This document shows positions 9,895-22,552 of a DNA stretch of 64,000 bases, piece after piece. Source of the DNA: Sipunculus nudus (Eukaryota; Annelida; Sipuncula; Golfingiida; Sipunculidae); NCBI GenBank assembly GCA_026874595.1, contig CM049310.1, forward strand, positions 17,708,058 to 17,772,057, in the 5' to 3' direction. Both the position numbers and the translations under genes were made by a program. Below the pieces are notes generated by a model. It did no database searches and had not been told where the DNA came from. It saw nothing but the letters and a program-made list of their open reading frames with translations. Position 1 is the first letter of the stretch, and each line of letters opens with the position of its first letter.

Positions 9895-10415
9895 AACCAT
9901 GGGGGGACCACGACTATCAGGGGACCGAATCAATTTAATTATTTTCAGTTCAAAGTAATTGCAAATTTCTCCATTATCAATTAATTATACATAAAAGTAT
10001 TATTCTTGAATTTTTCTCAATTTCTTATTTACGTAAGTGTTGTGTATTTTTTCGGTCCCCCGATAGTCATCGTGCTTTTTTACATAAAATTGCAACCTTC
10101 AGGAGACCGATCCCGGTCCCCATATAGTCGTTTTTTATATTACGTCCCAGAGTTTATTTTAGTTTTCATATGGACAATTAATCGAATCCAGGATAAGTTT
10201 GTGTTCTTGGTAAAATTATCTAAACTAATAATATACAACACGTTTACCACGGGAGACCAGAAGAACTATCGGGGGACCATATATCATATAAGATTAACTA
10301 TCAGGGGACCACCATACTCCCAGGAGACTATATTACATAAATGGTGAACAATTAGGGGACAAATACGCCATCGGATAACCATTTATATTATTCAAGGTGA
10401 ACTATCCGGGAACCA
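9895..10415. repeat. Cluster of ACTATCGGGGGACC motifs in both orientations
   Basis: Variants of ACTATCGGGGGACC lie near 9910, 10270, 10298 and 10400. The reverse form GGTCCCCCGATAGT lies near 10055, with a weaker one near 10118. Between them is AT-rich sequence. Related copies occur at 20.57-20.97 kb. The motif probably marks termini or monomers of one repeat family, but no coding capacity is visible. Confidence 0.6.
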
Positions 10416-10679
10416 ACATAATACCATGTTTATCCTATTGAATAAAAGGTGAACTATTGTTTTGAGTCATGTTTGTCATTATAGATGCAATTTGGCTTAC
10501 TTTTGTTTCGGTTGAAAAAGAGGGGAAGTGGCTTAGAGCCGGAGAGCCATCTGTTTATTTGCGTCCTTGGGCCAATTATTTATCTTTATATCTGATAGGG
10601 TGATTAAACAGGGATTATCTCATTTAAATAAATCTAAATTAAACCGGGGTTTATATGATTGTCTGCGTTTATTAATTGC

Positions 10680-10765
10680 TGGCCGGAATCCTCGATTTCG
10701 GCAAGCATGTTGGTCAGTCACGTATGACTGTCTGTCTGTTTGTCTGTTCGTCTGTCTATCTGTTT
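10680..10765. repeat. Repeat head with (CTGT)n, shared with 50.54 kb
   Basis: The sequence CGATTTCGGCAAGCATGTTG followed by GTCAGT and a TGTCTGTTTG microsatellite is nearly the same as 50550-50625. It heads the tandem array at 11.05-11.7 kb. Confidence 0.7.
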
Positions 10766-11047
10766 GTCAACACTCTAAAGGCCACAATTTTGCAGGAATC
10801 GCTTTCAAACTTACACAGTTGATTAAAAATTAAAAGTCCTCGGAGCCTATGGTTTTCAGAGAATATAGAGCAACGTTTAAGGTCAAGGTCATCAAAAACG
10901 TCAACATTTTATATTCGTCATATGTGTGTCAATATGAGTATTATATCTTTACAATCTAAGGCTCAATTTCTTTCTCTGTGTCTTCTCCATATTTTGATTT
11001 AGTCAACTGGTCTCCATCTTGTATCATGTTGTCACTAAGAATGTCAG

Positions 11048-11720
11048 TTTGTCAGTTGTCCTCAATTTCGTCGGCTTGCTGGTACTTGCATCTTACATAT
11101 AGCGATCTACAGGCCACATGTTTGCATCAATCCTTTTGAAACTGGTACATCTTATGTCAAATACTTGTATTTAGAAAGAGATTTTTTATTTTCGGAAAAT
11201 AGCCGCTAGAGGGTGCTATACTCGAAACATTACAACATATCATTTTGGACATATCTCCAAAATTTCAAACCTTATATGCATAAAATATTCTTCATATTGT
11301 TTCTCTTTACCTTTATTCATAAGCTTATCTAGTCATTTATTAATTTAGATGTGTCACTTTGTCAGTATGTCTGTCTCTTTGTCAGTTGTTCTTAATTTCG
11401 CCTGCTTGCTGGTTCTTGCGTCTTACAATTAGCACACTACAGGCCACAGTTTTGTAGGGATCCTGTTGAAACTGGTACATCTTATGTCTCATACTAATAT
11501 CTAGAAAAAAGATTTTTCATTCTCGGAAAATAGCTGCTAGGGGGCGCTGCACTGGAAACACTACAACATATCATTCTTATAAACCATTCCTATAAACCAT
11601 AAACCTTACCTACATAAACTATATCTTGTTTTGCTCCTCTCTGCTTTCTCCAAAAATTGGATTGGTCAACTGTCATCTCTAATGTGTCAGTGTATCAGTA
11701 TGTCCGTCTGTTCATCAGTT
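11048..11720. repeat. Two ~330 bp direct repeat units and a partial third
   Basis: GTCAGTTGTCCTCAATTTCG at 11051 returns as a close variant at 11381. Shared blocks include CTACAGGCCACA, TTGAAACTGGTACATCTTATG and CGGAAAATAGC.GCTAG.GGG. A third partial unit is suggested after 11690. No coding signal is present. Confidence 0.75.
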
Positions 11721-14590
11721 ATTGTTATATTCGCAAAATTTATTTTTTTCCTGAAGGGCTCGACCTATGGTCGTCATTTTAATATGTTTTCTTTCAGCAT
11801 GAAGCTACAGAAAAATGCATATATTAAACAGTTATTGGCCAATAAGAATCATAAAACAGCATGATCGTATATATATTTGGCTATATTTCGGAAAGGGTAC
11901 GTATCACCCCATGAGGAGAAAAATCTCACCAGAGCTTACATCAGGGAATTTGAATGTGCTGACACAGCATTCCTTGCCACGTAGACTTTGCTGAGCTGGC
12001 CTGGTTTGATATTAAATATGTAGAATATTCACATAATATCCAATAAAGTACTCAAGTTATATGATTAATCATATCAGTTAACACTGTTTCATCAAATATG
12101 AAAGGAAATTGTTTATTACCATCCTTTAATGTAGATAAAATGTAATCATAAAGTTTAAACGCTGTTAAATATTTAGGGCAACATAAAATTTATGCATTAC
12201 TGATATATGAGTTCAACTCAATTAAAAAAGTATATTTGATTTTCATACATATCCTACTTACATTAATAAAAACATGGATTTCTAGCTTTAAAACTGCCGA
12301 ATTAAAGAAAACAATTATCATTATCAGCTATTCTAGCATAGGCGTAAACTCTATTCGTAAAAGCTCTTTATGGAGAGTTTATTGTTAAAATTTTAAACAA
12401 ATTATCAGCCTCGGGTTGTACAAACCAATTGATTTTTGATTTTGTGAACAGTCATCAACGTGTACATACACACTGTTTACGGTGGTTTTTCGCAAATGTG
12501 TGCATTATACTAGTACACTGAAATGTATACTTTAGATTCAGAAAATATCGTGGGTTTAAAATGTTGTGGTTTTTATCTGAAGCACCATTCGTTGGGTTGA
12601 AATTTTCTTGGATTAGTCGATCCTAATCATTACACTGTTCATAACATGACTAATTTTTGTTCCCCACCACTTATCACTGCTCATTACATAAATTATTTTT
12701 TGTTACCCATCACTAATCCCTGTTCATTACATGATTTAATAATTTTATTACTCATCACTTATTAATGTTTATTATACTTACATGATTAATTTTAGCCACC
12801 CAATAAAAAAAATATAAAGCTATAACTGACACGACCCTTTTCAGTGATCCCGAAAATGGTCTTGTCGTCAGTCAGGGATTTTACTGTTAATTTTCCATGG
12901 TGTGTCAGTCTGGAGTCAGGTCGGCTGAATTCAGCTACTGGACAGGACTGTATATGTTTATTACGACAATTAATGTAAGCGAAATGTTGAAATCTTTACT
13001 CAAAACTATAAATATTATCAACAACATAAGGGAAAATTTCTGCTTACTTTGTAAATATATGTAGTACTTTTACCGAATAAAGGTTATGACAAATGACCTT
13101 TTCTTGTTTAAATCCACATAATTATAGGTTAAACGACTACTGTGTCTTGTTAAACACCGCATTCCCACTGCAGTGTACAGCAATGTAGTGTTATTGTCCG
13201 TAGTGAATCAGGCTGTAAACATGGATGCTTGGTTTGGTGACCAGCAGCCTGTGAGGTCAGCTGGTAGCCAGCAGAAAGCAAGCCAGTGACACATGGCCCC
13301 AGGGCAGCTTGTCAAGTGGCTTGCTGGGTACTGGTATTCGGGTAGGGTATGTCTAGATAAAATTTCAGTCCGTCAGTGTGTACGTGTACAACTGTCCTTA
13401 AATAATATTATTTAGCAATTATTATTGCCTGATTATAATTTCTGCATATTTATTCTAATTTGCTGATAAAATATGTTAACCGACAATTACTAAAGGGAAA
13501 CTTTTTAAGTTAGTCTCTGAAAATTTAATTACACGTTCAGCATATGGTACAACAAAAGATCAATTAGATATTGAGTCATGGTGTCATTTTCATGAGCATC
13601 ATATTTGTAAGTGACACCTTCCATCCACTGGAAACGTCGTTTGAATTATACAGGAACGGAATATAAATAATTAATGAAGAAACAAATAAAGGGAGCAGCA
13701 GGAAAATTGGCTTGTGGGCCAACACAATTCCACAAAATATCTAAAAATTCATTTAGAAATTTGGGAGATGTCAGGATTGGAAAAACAGAATGGGTTTTTA
13801 TATACCATTAGTAGCTGCGAGTAATTTTATTATGGTGATGCATGTCATGTATAAAAAAGCACTGGCGTCACCGCAATGACGTCATAATGATAGAAGTATA
13901 AAAGAAATGCGTTGACCTGGCGCATTTTCCTTTTTTTGGTATAAATAAAACAGGGTATCTGTCCGCGAGTGAGATCCTGGCAATAACGGAATATTCTTGA
14001 GCCGATACATGTTGTATGAAATCGACAGGCGGTCCAATATGCATCCCGCTTTTCTTCTAAAATGTAGTTGTTGTAAATATCTCCATAGGTTTTCTGTAAT
14101 TTTCAATGAAATGTTGTTGAAGGGTGTGCAATGGGTCAAGAAACAATATCTTATTTTCTATGGTTCATCTGTTAAGGTTAAGTTTGTAACAGGATACAAA
14201 TCCAGGCGCTGGCAGAGATATGCGCTCTATGAGTGCTCTCTAGTTTTGGTATATGCGTCTATCCATTTGAAGTATAATTCCGTCTGATCAAGCAGTGGTA
14301 AATTACTGTACTCTGCCGAGCATTTTGAGGTACTGTGTTGCAAGATTTTTCTTTGAATTAAATATCTTTATACATATACTGACCCTTTTTGCTTTTTGTT
14401 ATAAACACATTTGACTTAAAACGGACAAACCCCATGAGAAAAAATAGCCCCATCAGTTGTTGCTATTGATTGTATGAGTTGGGAAACGCTATAAAAAACT
14501 GACTTGGTCTAATACAAGGATATTTATTACCCGCGATGCATGAAAAGAAATCAAGATAAAGATCAAGCATATTTTTGTTGATATATCAGG
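11720..14590. other. AT-rich non-coding stretch
   Basis: I see no convincing gene. Short open frames near 13882-14287 on both strands have no recognisable motif and overlap each other. A patch at 13180-13340 (CCAGCAGCCTGTGAGG, AGCCAGCAGAAAGC) is richer in GC but is not open for long. Confidence 0.5.
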
Positions 14591-14599
14591 TGCCAAAGA

Positions 14600-14992
14600 A
14601 AACTACCCATTGTGCTCTGGTGGCCATATTGGAATTCAGACAGACCTGTAATTCGATAGGGATATTATCCTCATAGGTATTAATCATCCTTGTGAATTTG
14701 GAAAAGCTGAAGTATAATGTTGTTGAGTTATTGCGTTCGAAAGAAAATCAGCGATTGGGTTGTGGCGGCCATATTGGAATTCTGAGAGGTCTGTAATTTG
14801 AGAGGTTTGGAGCCCTCATACGTACCAATCATCCCTGTGAATTTGGGAAAGCTGAAGTATGTTCTTGTTGAGTTATCGCACGCGAAAGAAAGTGTCACTG
14901 ACGGAAGGACGGAAGTACGGAACGACGGAAAGACGGTAGGATGGACTAACACGTTGATCACTATAGGGCCCCGCTTGACAAGCGGGGCCCTA
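14600..14992 (+). repeat. Direct-repeat element ending in a GC-rich hairpin
   Basis: Two half-units, at about 14615-14735 and 14755-14890, share GGCCATATTGGAATTC, TGTGAATTTGG.AAAGCTGAAG and TTGAGTTAT.GC. The element then passes through a GGACGGAAG-like tract and ends in a perfect 13-bp-arm hairpin (TAGGGCCCCGCTT, loop GAC, AAGCGGGGCCCTA) at 14964-14992. A terminal hairpin after a microsatellite is typical of several non-autonomous mollusc repeats; its assignment to a class is inference. Confidence 0.7.
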
Positions 14993-15283
14993 ATAATTAA
15001 TACATACAAGTTCGACGTGCAAACATGCAAGTGTTTAATTTCATAGTTCACATTCAGTTATGACGAAATCCATCCATTTGTCGTCTTAAGTTAATTAATG
15101 TATAACCCTGAAGTTCATGATCACATATATCAAGATTCAGTCATTTATTCGGAATAATATAAAATAATGTCAAGTCAATATTATTTTCCCCTTTTGACAA
15201 ATAAGGTTGGGTTGATTTTATCCATGGGGTATTTGGGTGTTAACCAAAAGGCGGTGTTATTAGGAGAATTTTGTTGAATGGTG

Positions 15284-15326
15284 GTGTGTGTGTGTGTGTG
15301 TGTGTGTGGTGGGGGGGGGGGGGGGG
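15284..15326. repeat. (GT)n followed by poly-G
   Basis: A GT dinucleotide run is followed by 16 G at 15311-15326. This could form Z-DNA and quadruplex structures. It is also a likely spot for length errors in sequencing. Confidence 0.9.
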
Positions 15327-15848
15327 CTGATGGTGTTACATATCGCGTAAAACATTAACCCCATGATCGAGCTTTTCGTCAGACATAAAAACAAGACCTT
15401 TTGGGTGCATTTTGTTGCCCAAAATAGACATTTTTACAAGATGATAATGGAACGTGGAAGATGGGTCAGTGTCATTGTATAAAATAATCTTAACTTTCCT
15501 ATACCCCCTTCGGTTTAGTACGGTTTAATCAAGATCTGATTTATTCATAAATTGAGTAAAGACTGATTGAATGACTTATCTGGCCGATGCTCTTTGCAAA
15601 ATATTACCGTACCAGTATAGATGTGTTTTTTGGCGACAAGATGAAACAAGCATCGGGGATGTTGCATACAGGTATTAATTTACGTGACGCAGCAGGAGAC
15701 TGTATAGAGTTACTGGTACTGGGTTCACGCATTCACAGAGTTCTCGACTGAAGTTCGACGGAATGAATAATCCGTCCACGCCCTTCGAGAGACAGTTAAG
15801 ACAGCACTTCTTTCCAAATTGCTAATACCGTATTTTCCGTAGTTAGCG

Positions 15849-15875
15849 CCCCCCCCCCCCCCCCCCCCCCCCCCC
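15849..15875. repeat. Poly-C run (27)
   Basis: This is an uninterrupted run of 27 C. A CCGTATTTTCCG word just before it (15826-15840) resembles the ACCGTATTTGCTCG word at 16204, which may mark two copies of one small repeat. Confidence 0.9.
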
Positions 15876-18800
15876 GGATTTGGGAGATCACTTTAAGAAA
15901 AGTAAGGGATGAGCCATCCTAACCTCACTTTTCTCCCTAACCAATATAACATGTGGCAACGTAATGCTTTCATTTCTCCCCGCCAAGCTTAAACGTTATT
16001 CCATCTTCATTAGGCTTTATCATCTAATATAATGATAATATTAGTTACACACAACAGAATCAGTGGTCAAGTGTGTCATAGATAATATTGACTGTGTCCG
16101 TGACTGTGTCCGTGAAGGCCGACCCTGCAGGTGGCCATGCTGATCAGGGGACCTGAATTCAGGTACGTATGATGATGTATTATGCAATGAAATATATATA
16201 CCTACCGTATTTGCTCGTGTACAGGACGATAAAATTTTATCCTAAAACATTTGGCAAAGAAGGGCGGTCGTTTTATATACAGGTACAAGTTTTTCAGCGT
16301 CCTCAGGGCCGCCAAGGATAATTTACGGCAATCAGCCTTATTACGTCGGTCGAACAGGACGCCGTGAATATCGGTGATCATGTCCGCATTTAGGTAATAT
16401 ACACTCAATATAGAACATTATAATGCTCTGTTTTTGTTTGAATTTATCGTTTATACATCAAATTTACATGTGCACATTGTTGAAAAATTGGTAAGAAAAG
16501 GTTTGCCTTTTGCCGCATTGACACAGGGATTTTAACTGAATCAATATATGAAAGCCCTTCTGACTGTAGAGCCAGTGATTTTCCGCGATCGCGGACTGAA
16601 TCGCGGAACTGACAGACCGAAACGGAATTCCCAGTCCTGAAAATACATAAGTTTTAATGTATTTTTTGCCAAAAATATCTTGGCAATTCACGTGAAACAT
16701 GTATGCAGTGATATAATTGCCGCTGACAGCGTGCTGGGCTTACCCATGTACTCAAGATCCCAGAGCCCTGGGTTTATTCGTGTGTATACAGCGCTCGCAC
16801 AATGAATGCTGGGAACTTGCCTACTTGGCTTAATGCCATCCAGTAGCACGTAATATGCATATTCAAACAAGGATGTTTTTTCATATGGTGCCGTATTTAC
16901 CGCGTAAATGTTCACGAGTCCAGTGAATGTGGACGCTGTCAGCTGGCATATCCGGAGACTCGAACATGGCACTTCGATTACAAGACAGTAAGTAGCGCGT
17001 TATAATTATAAATATGAAGCGGCCTTTTCTCAGGTGACGCGAAATTCAATGTTTGTCAAGCTTGTATTATTGGACTACGTCAAGAAAGGGACCGTGTTTC
17101 CGCGGGATATAAATATGAGGAATTTTCTCACAATTTTAAAACAAAACCCCGGTTTTGGTGAGTATACGCACTGAAGTTAATATAATACGCTGGAGTCTGA
17201 GGGCCAGTATTTCAGCCTTTTTTTTTTATTTTTGCATGTAATTTCATGCACAATGAAGGACAAAAAGGACAGTTATTGGCGATGCCATTCCATGTCATAC
17301 ATCGGCTCAGCTGTCGAAGTAGCGCAAGGTGACTGACATATTCGGGTTACCGACGTCCCGTAATATATTTTTTCATCTTTTAAATAAATACTGTTTTACA
17401 TACTTTTATATGAACATTTTATATATTCTACTACCTTATTAGGCGGTGACTTTTATTAAAGAGTTCATTTATTACCATCCTTATTTTTCCTCTTCACCTG
17501 CAAAGGAAATCTCGAACTGCAGTCATTCATACAATTCTCTCATATAACACAAAATAAATTCGTCTGCAAATCGGTATCACTTGGATAAGTTATTATTTTT
17601 CAAAACTTCACACAACTATCGCTAAAAGATCTTTGGTTTTTCTGAATTGTCCTAAATGTGCTGTGAAGTCAAACACGTGTACACAAGCCGCAGTGTTAAA
17701 CTAGAGGATCGTAACGCACATTGGAAATTGTCAGATGTGGGGTTGGGGGTGGGGGTAGGGCGCTTATTAGGATATAAAATATTTGAAAATATACATATAT
17801 ACATAGAATAAATGTATTTATGACGAGGAGGCGGCACCTGGAGTTATATCTAGGTATGTGGTGCGGATATGCATAAATCTGACATAGTGAGATTCTTTTA
17901 CATAGTCAGTTTCTGTTATTTAATGTTTGATATTATCAGATCAATAATATCTTCTTATCTAAGATTCTTCAGTTACTGGATACAAATTCGAAACTTTTTT
18001 CCATGTCACCATGATTCTTACATATCATTTTATCAAATATCACGAACCAAACTTGTTTCCAGTAAAAGTGATATTTAATATTAATGATGAACTAAAATCA
18101 ACGAATGATGACAACTTTGAGATACTTGAATAATCACTTTCATTGAATGTCATTACATATTTTTACTTTATTGTTGTTTAATTATCCACAGAACAGGGAT
18201 ATACTTGTTTGATTGTCCTCTCCTGGACAGCTAGGCAATCGTTGTGCTGAATACCAATCTGTAGATACAATACATGTATGCATTTATGTACATATAATGC
18301 ATAAATATTAATGTATACATGCAAACACATAAATTTACTGATTGGTCAAAATTTTATGGCAGAGCTAGCTATGGGCATATTTTCTGACAATTTCACATTT
18401 GTCTTTTTAGAGGATGCATGTTGTTCTAGCTGAACGTTCGCTTAACGTAAATGGGCCCAATCCGCACATGTAGATGTATTTATAAGAAAAAAAAGAAGAA
18501 GAAAAACATGTGCTTAGATAAACTAGATATATAGTGCCACCACCACAAGCGTGATATGACTAAATCACCTGGCAACGATGAAGAAACCATTCCAGACATC
18601 AGATTAACACAGTGTCATAGGTTTATAATATCATTTTGATTAGAACCTTTTAAATGCGACATGTTAAATTTCTGGGATTACTTTTTTTCAAATGATAGGT
18701 AATACAGTCATAAGCAGCATATTGAAACGAAGTATGTTGTGTATCAGAGCCGTTTATTTGCTAGAAAGTGTTTTTATTTAGTAACACATGCATCACATTT

Positions 18801-19780
18801 TGACCTTGATTTATCCACCAAATATGAACATAGGAAAAATATATAAGGAGGGTGTTGATAATCAGCAGCCTCAACACGCGTATATGTATCAGCGAAATTC
18901 CCCCAGACATTTAATGAAATAATGATGATCTAACCCTTCCAAAAGAAGCCCATCATTGTTGTCCGACTTTCACTCAACATGATGCCATGATTTTGTTAGA
19001 ATTATATTTGCAATTTGACATATTTTTCTTCCTTAATTTAGGCTCATATTTGCTGATGACGCTCACTTAGACGTACCAAGATCGTTGTATCTATGAGCGT
19101 GAACTGTGCATATAGACATTTTTAAAGTCAATCTGTTATTTAATAAATATCCAATTTACTGTCTCCAGACTTATCACGCAGATTTCGGACGGACTGACAC
19201 TGCTGAAACCGTCATACGACCCGTCTATGAGATGGGCGTATAAAAGTATTAAATACATACTTTATTGCAAAATAAAAACAAAAACAAACTGAAATATAGT
19301 TGAATTTGCAAGCAATCTCAAGCTTCCACTGCAGAGAATCAGGAAACAGTAATCTGCTCATAAGTTTAAAAATTGCTAAGAGACAATGGGTACGTTTAAT
19401 TATATTCTTACAAAATATATGGGAAATATGGTCAGTTGTCGGTTAACCAAAAGCTGCATAAATGTGATTGATCCAGTCCAGCATGCAAGCATTTCTGATT
19501 TCAGTTTAGTATGAACAATATTAAGAACTAACCTGTGAAACTGAAGCTGTAGGCATAATGATAGAACTAGCAGTCATCAGATGATATATAATATGAGCTG
19601 AAGATGGACTGTTAAAGCTTATTGAGCAGTGGGTCCAGGTAGTTGTAATATGTCTGTTGTACACCAGTTACTGTGATTTAATGAAAAGTACTGACATATA
19701 TGGTGTTTAGGAATGTTCTGTCAATGTAGTGTTTTTTGTGTTTTTTTTTAATTAAATGTGAATATTTGCATCTTTAAGGA
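15876..19780. other. Non-coding stretch with small repeat traces
   Basis: No gene is supported. At 16204-16300 there is a small repeat with CGTATTTGCTCGTGTACAGG and a later GGTCGTTTTATATACAGG. A minus-strand open frame at 16688-16972 has no motif and no splice context. The rest is AT-rich sequence with short homopolymers. Confidence 0.45.
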
Positions 19781-19782
19781 AA

Positions 19783-20475
19783 TGACCTAATTTACATGCA
19801 CAGATTGACCCAAAAGTTAATCAACTTGTAAGAATGGTACTCTCAAGGTATTTACATAGTTTGCTACAAATCACATATATGGTTATGTCTCAAGCATGAG
19901 CGCAAAGAAAACCGCCCGTTAAGCTAATTAGAATAAATTAGCTGTAGAGACAATTCTTGGAATCTAATCAGGTCTTGCCTCTTACTTGGTAAGTACACGT
20001 ATGAAGTTACCGCCTGATTGGCCCTGCAGAACTTGACTTATCAAGGTGGCAAGATAATACATGTGAGAAGGTAATTAATACGCAAAATAGGTATATTTAA
20101 GCAAATTAGGCATACATACGCAAATGAGTTCATTAGTTTTCATTAGAATCTGGTCCTCAATGAAAAAGTGCTACATGTTCAAACATGTAATGGATAGATT
20201 TGAGAATTTGGTAAAAACAAAATTTCACATGGCTGATTTACATTATTATGCAAATGACCTACTTAATATGCACAGATTGACCCCAAAAAGTTAATCAACT
20301 CAGAGGGGTACTCTCAAGGTATCTAACAAGTTTTGTACACATCACATTTACGGTCATGTCGAAAGCGCGATCGCAAAGAAAACTGCTCGTTAAGCTAATT
20401 AGCATAATTAAGCTGTAGAGACAAAATCTAATCAGGTCTTGCCTGTTACTGATTCAGTAAACATATGAAATTACA
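19783..20475 (+). repeat. Pair of ~220 bp direct repeats
   Basis: The segment at about 19783-20010 returns at about 20254-20475. Shared words are GCACAGATTGACCC, AAAGTTAATCAACT, GTACTCTCAAGGTAT, CGTTAAGCTAATTAG and AATCTAATCAGGTCTTGCCT. Identity is high by eye but with small indels. There is no open frame. Confidence 0.8.
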
Positions 20476-20574
20476 AACTAAATGGACCAGAAGAATTTGA
20501 AATATTGTGGTCGCTAGAAGTGTCGGGATTCTTAAAAATAAAAATCGATACAATTTATCACAGTTTCTCAGTCG

Positions 20575-20985
20575 GCGGTCTCCCGATAGTCGGTTATATA
20601 CAAATAAAAATAGCAATTATGCTAACGGTGCTTGAACTTTAACCTTCCCAAAAATCGTATATTTACTGTTCTCAGTATTTTTAGGTAAGATACTCGTAAA
20701 AAATCACAAATAAACCTGTCTATCAGTTTAATAATATATTAAATATGGTCACATGGAAAATATCACAAAGAGAGGAGGACCAGGGAAACAAATAAAAATT
20801 GTCATAAAAAGGAGGAGACAACTGTAAGTCGTTGCAAGTTGTCTTCTGAAACTTAGTTACCACGGACTTTTGCAGAATAATTAAGAGATATTGTGAATTT
20901 TGCGAAAAATACTATCGGGGGACCACTGTTCGGTCCACCGATAGTATTCGGTCCCCGTAAGTCGGTTATATACAAATAAAATCAG
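20575..20985. repeat. Repeat with CGATAGT palindrome, related to 9.9-10.4 kb
   Basis: The block GATAGTCGGTTATATACAAA near 20585 returns near 20950 as GTAAGTCGGTTATATACAAA. Between them, ACTATCGGGGGACC and GGTCCACCGATAGT (20908-20943) form an inverted pair. This ties the region to the ACTATCGGGGGACC cluster at 9.9-10.4 kb. Confidence 0.65.
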
Positions 20986-21567
20986 CAACAATCCTAACGG
21001 TGGCTTTAACAACGATTTTTGAAAAATCTACAATTTAATATTTCTAAAATAGTTTTTAGGGTTAACACTATACCTGACAATCCACGATACATTTTGATAT
21101 TCGCCCAGCTATATTGCTTAATAATTGAAGTCCTTTCACCATTAACAGATGAAAATTATTGATTCTGTAGAATAAGCATCGAACTACAGAGGGGAAAACT
21201 ACCGATTTGTATATTGCATGTTTTAGGCTTGTAAATATCAATATCTTCCCGAAACGGTGTCTTTGAATTGGCAAAGAAAGCACATTTTTACCATCTAAAT
21301 GTCTGCTGTATGAATAATATCTCTCCCGTAGCAACCTCTAAAGTCGGCGCCCGTGTGAAAAAAAAAAACATTAATAATGAGGCCCCGCCTGGTCCCGCCC
21401 GGGCTTCTGGTGGGGACGAGCTCAACGTTACCATACAAACTCTCGTACTCGGGACAGTATCATAAGGTTGTTTAGCTTATAGTATGCACCAACAGCACTG
21501 CGCCCACAGAGGTCCGTCACCCTCGGAGTCAGTAGACGATATACGGTCCAGTTATTACCCGGCCATT

Positions 21568-21780
21568 GCTGATTGGTCGAGTAGGCATAGCTCTGATTGG
21601 CTAATTAATGGAGAGAGTCGCTGCAGCTACGATTCGCTGTATGTGTATAAATAGTAGGGTATTTGTCTTAGTCAGGCAGTTAATCATCAGACGTCATCGA
21701 GTGTACACAGAGATATACAGAATAAAGATATTGAACAAGCGCTGCGTCAAGTCTGTTTTCCCGGTATAACAACAGCATCA
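21568..21780 (+). promoter_or_regulatory. TATA promoter candidate upstream of dapF-like copy 1 (or solo LTR)
   Basis: Two ATTGG (inverted CCAAT) boxes at about 21572 and 21595 precede TATAAATA at 21646-21653. Initiator-like CTTAGTC/TCAGGC follows 20-28 bases later. This is a classic pol II layout about 0.9 kb before the conserved ATG of the DapF-like gene, which has an acceptor-like TTTGCAG at 22481-22487. A spliced 5' leader is therefore plausible. An alternative is a solo LTR, because AATAAA at 21721-21726 follows the initiator closely and the block ends in ...TATAACAACA. I found no target duplication to settle it. Confidence 0.45.
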
Positions 21781-21789
21781 CCTTCATAA

Positions 21790-22486
21790 TAATTTGCTGG
21801 TTAGTATCATTTCCTCTACTCATTTATGTATTTCATAAAAATTCGTAATACATTATATGTTGAAGGACACAGCATATTCAGTCGGTACTAAATAATGGTC
21901 AGTTTGGTATGTGTAAACGGCCATATAATAAAGTATAAATGTAAACAAGCCTCTATATATATGTTCCCTGACATTTGTACCTATATTGTACAGACAATTG
22001 ACAATCTGCACGTGATCGGTACTGTCATACTCTTTGTGAGTAATAATTAGTTAATTTTGGCAAGACACAAAAGTAATGATTCCATGGAAACCACTTTAGG
22101 CCTCCTGAACTACTTTTCACACCTTTTGTTTTTTTTTTTCAAAATAACATGTGTGACAAAGTTAATACTTTAAACTACACTTAATATTACTATGCAAAAA
22201 AGGCGTGATATCTGCATTTATAAACCAAAGGCTGAACGTCATTCGCAAAGATATTCCTGAAATAGTTATCGGGGGAAATCATGAAGATGGTAAATAAACG
22301 GCAGTAAGTATATAAAAATTACCATGTGTAATTCCCCTCTTATAACACTTGGTAAAGATAGAAAGAATTATAATTTATTTTCAGATTAAGAGCATTTTGT
22401 ATATAAAATAGCATATTTTGATGTTTGCAAACCTTTTTCTTGCCTTCTTAGAACACCTGTTATAGATAAAACCTAATCTATTTGCA
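21790..22486. other. Probable 5' UTR intron of dapF-like copy 1
   Basis: This AT-rich stretch lies between the TATA region and the acceptor-like CTATTTGCAG that ends at 22487. A GT donor cannot be placed with certainty (GGTTAGT near 21799 is one option). No coding content is seen. An RNA read would decide it. Confidence 0.3.
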
Positions 22487-22552
22487 GGTAAACGGCATAT
22501 GAGGTATCAAGCAGTCACAACTGCGACTGAAAATTATACATTTACTCTCATC

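Noticed and set aside
9328-9984. 218-codon open frame on the plus strand
   Set aside because: Most of it is a translation of TATG and AT microsatellites (Tyr, Val, Cys, Ile); the rest is tandem core repeat.
14953-14975. Resemblance of CACTATAGGGCCC to a T7 phage promoter or vector
   Set aside because: It is part of the arm of a perfect hairpin that ends an animal repeat; the rest of the T7 promoter and any vector sequence are absent.
16688-16972. 94-codon open frame on the minus strand
   Set aside because: It has ordinary composition but no motif, no splice context and no conserved neighbour, so a gene cannot be supported.
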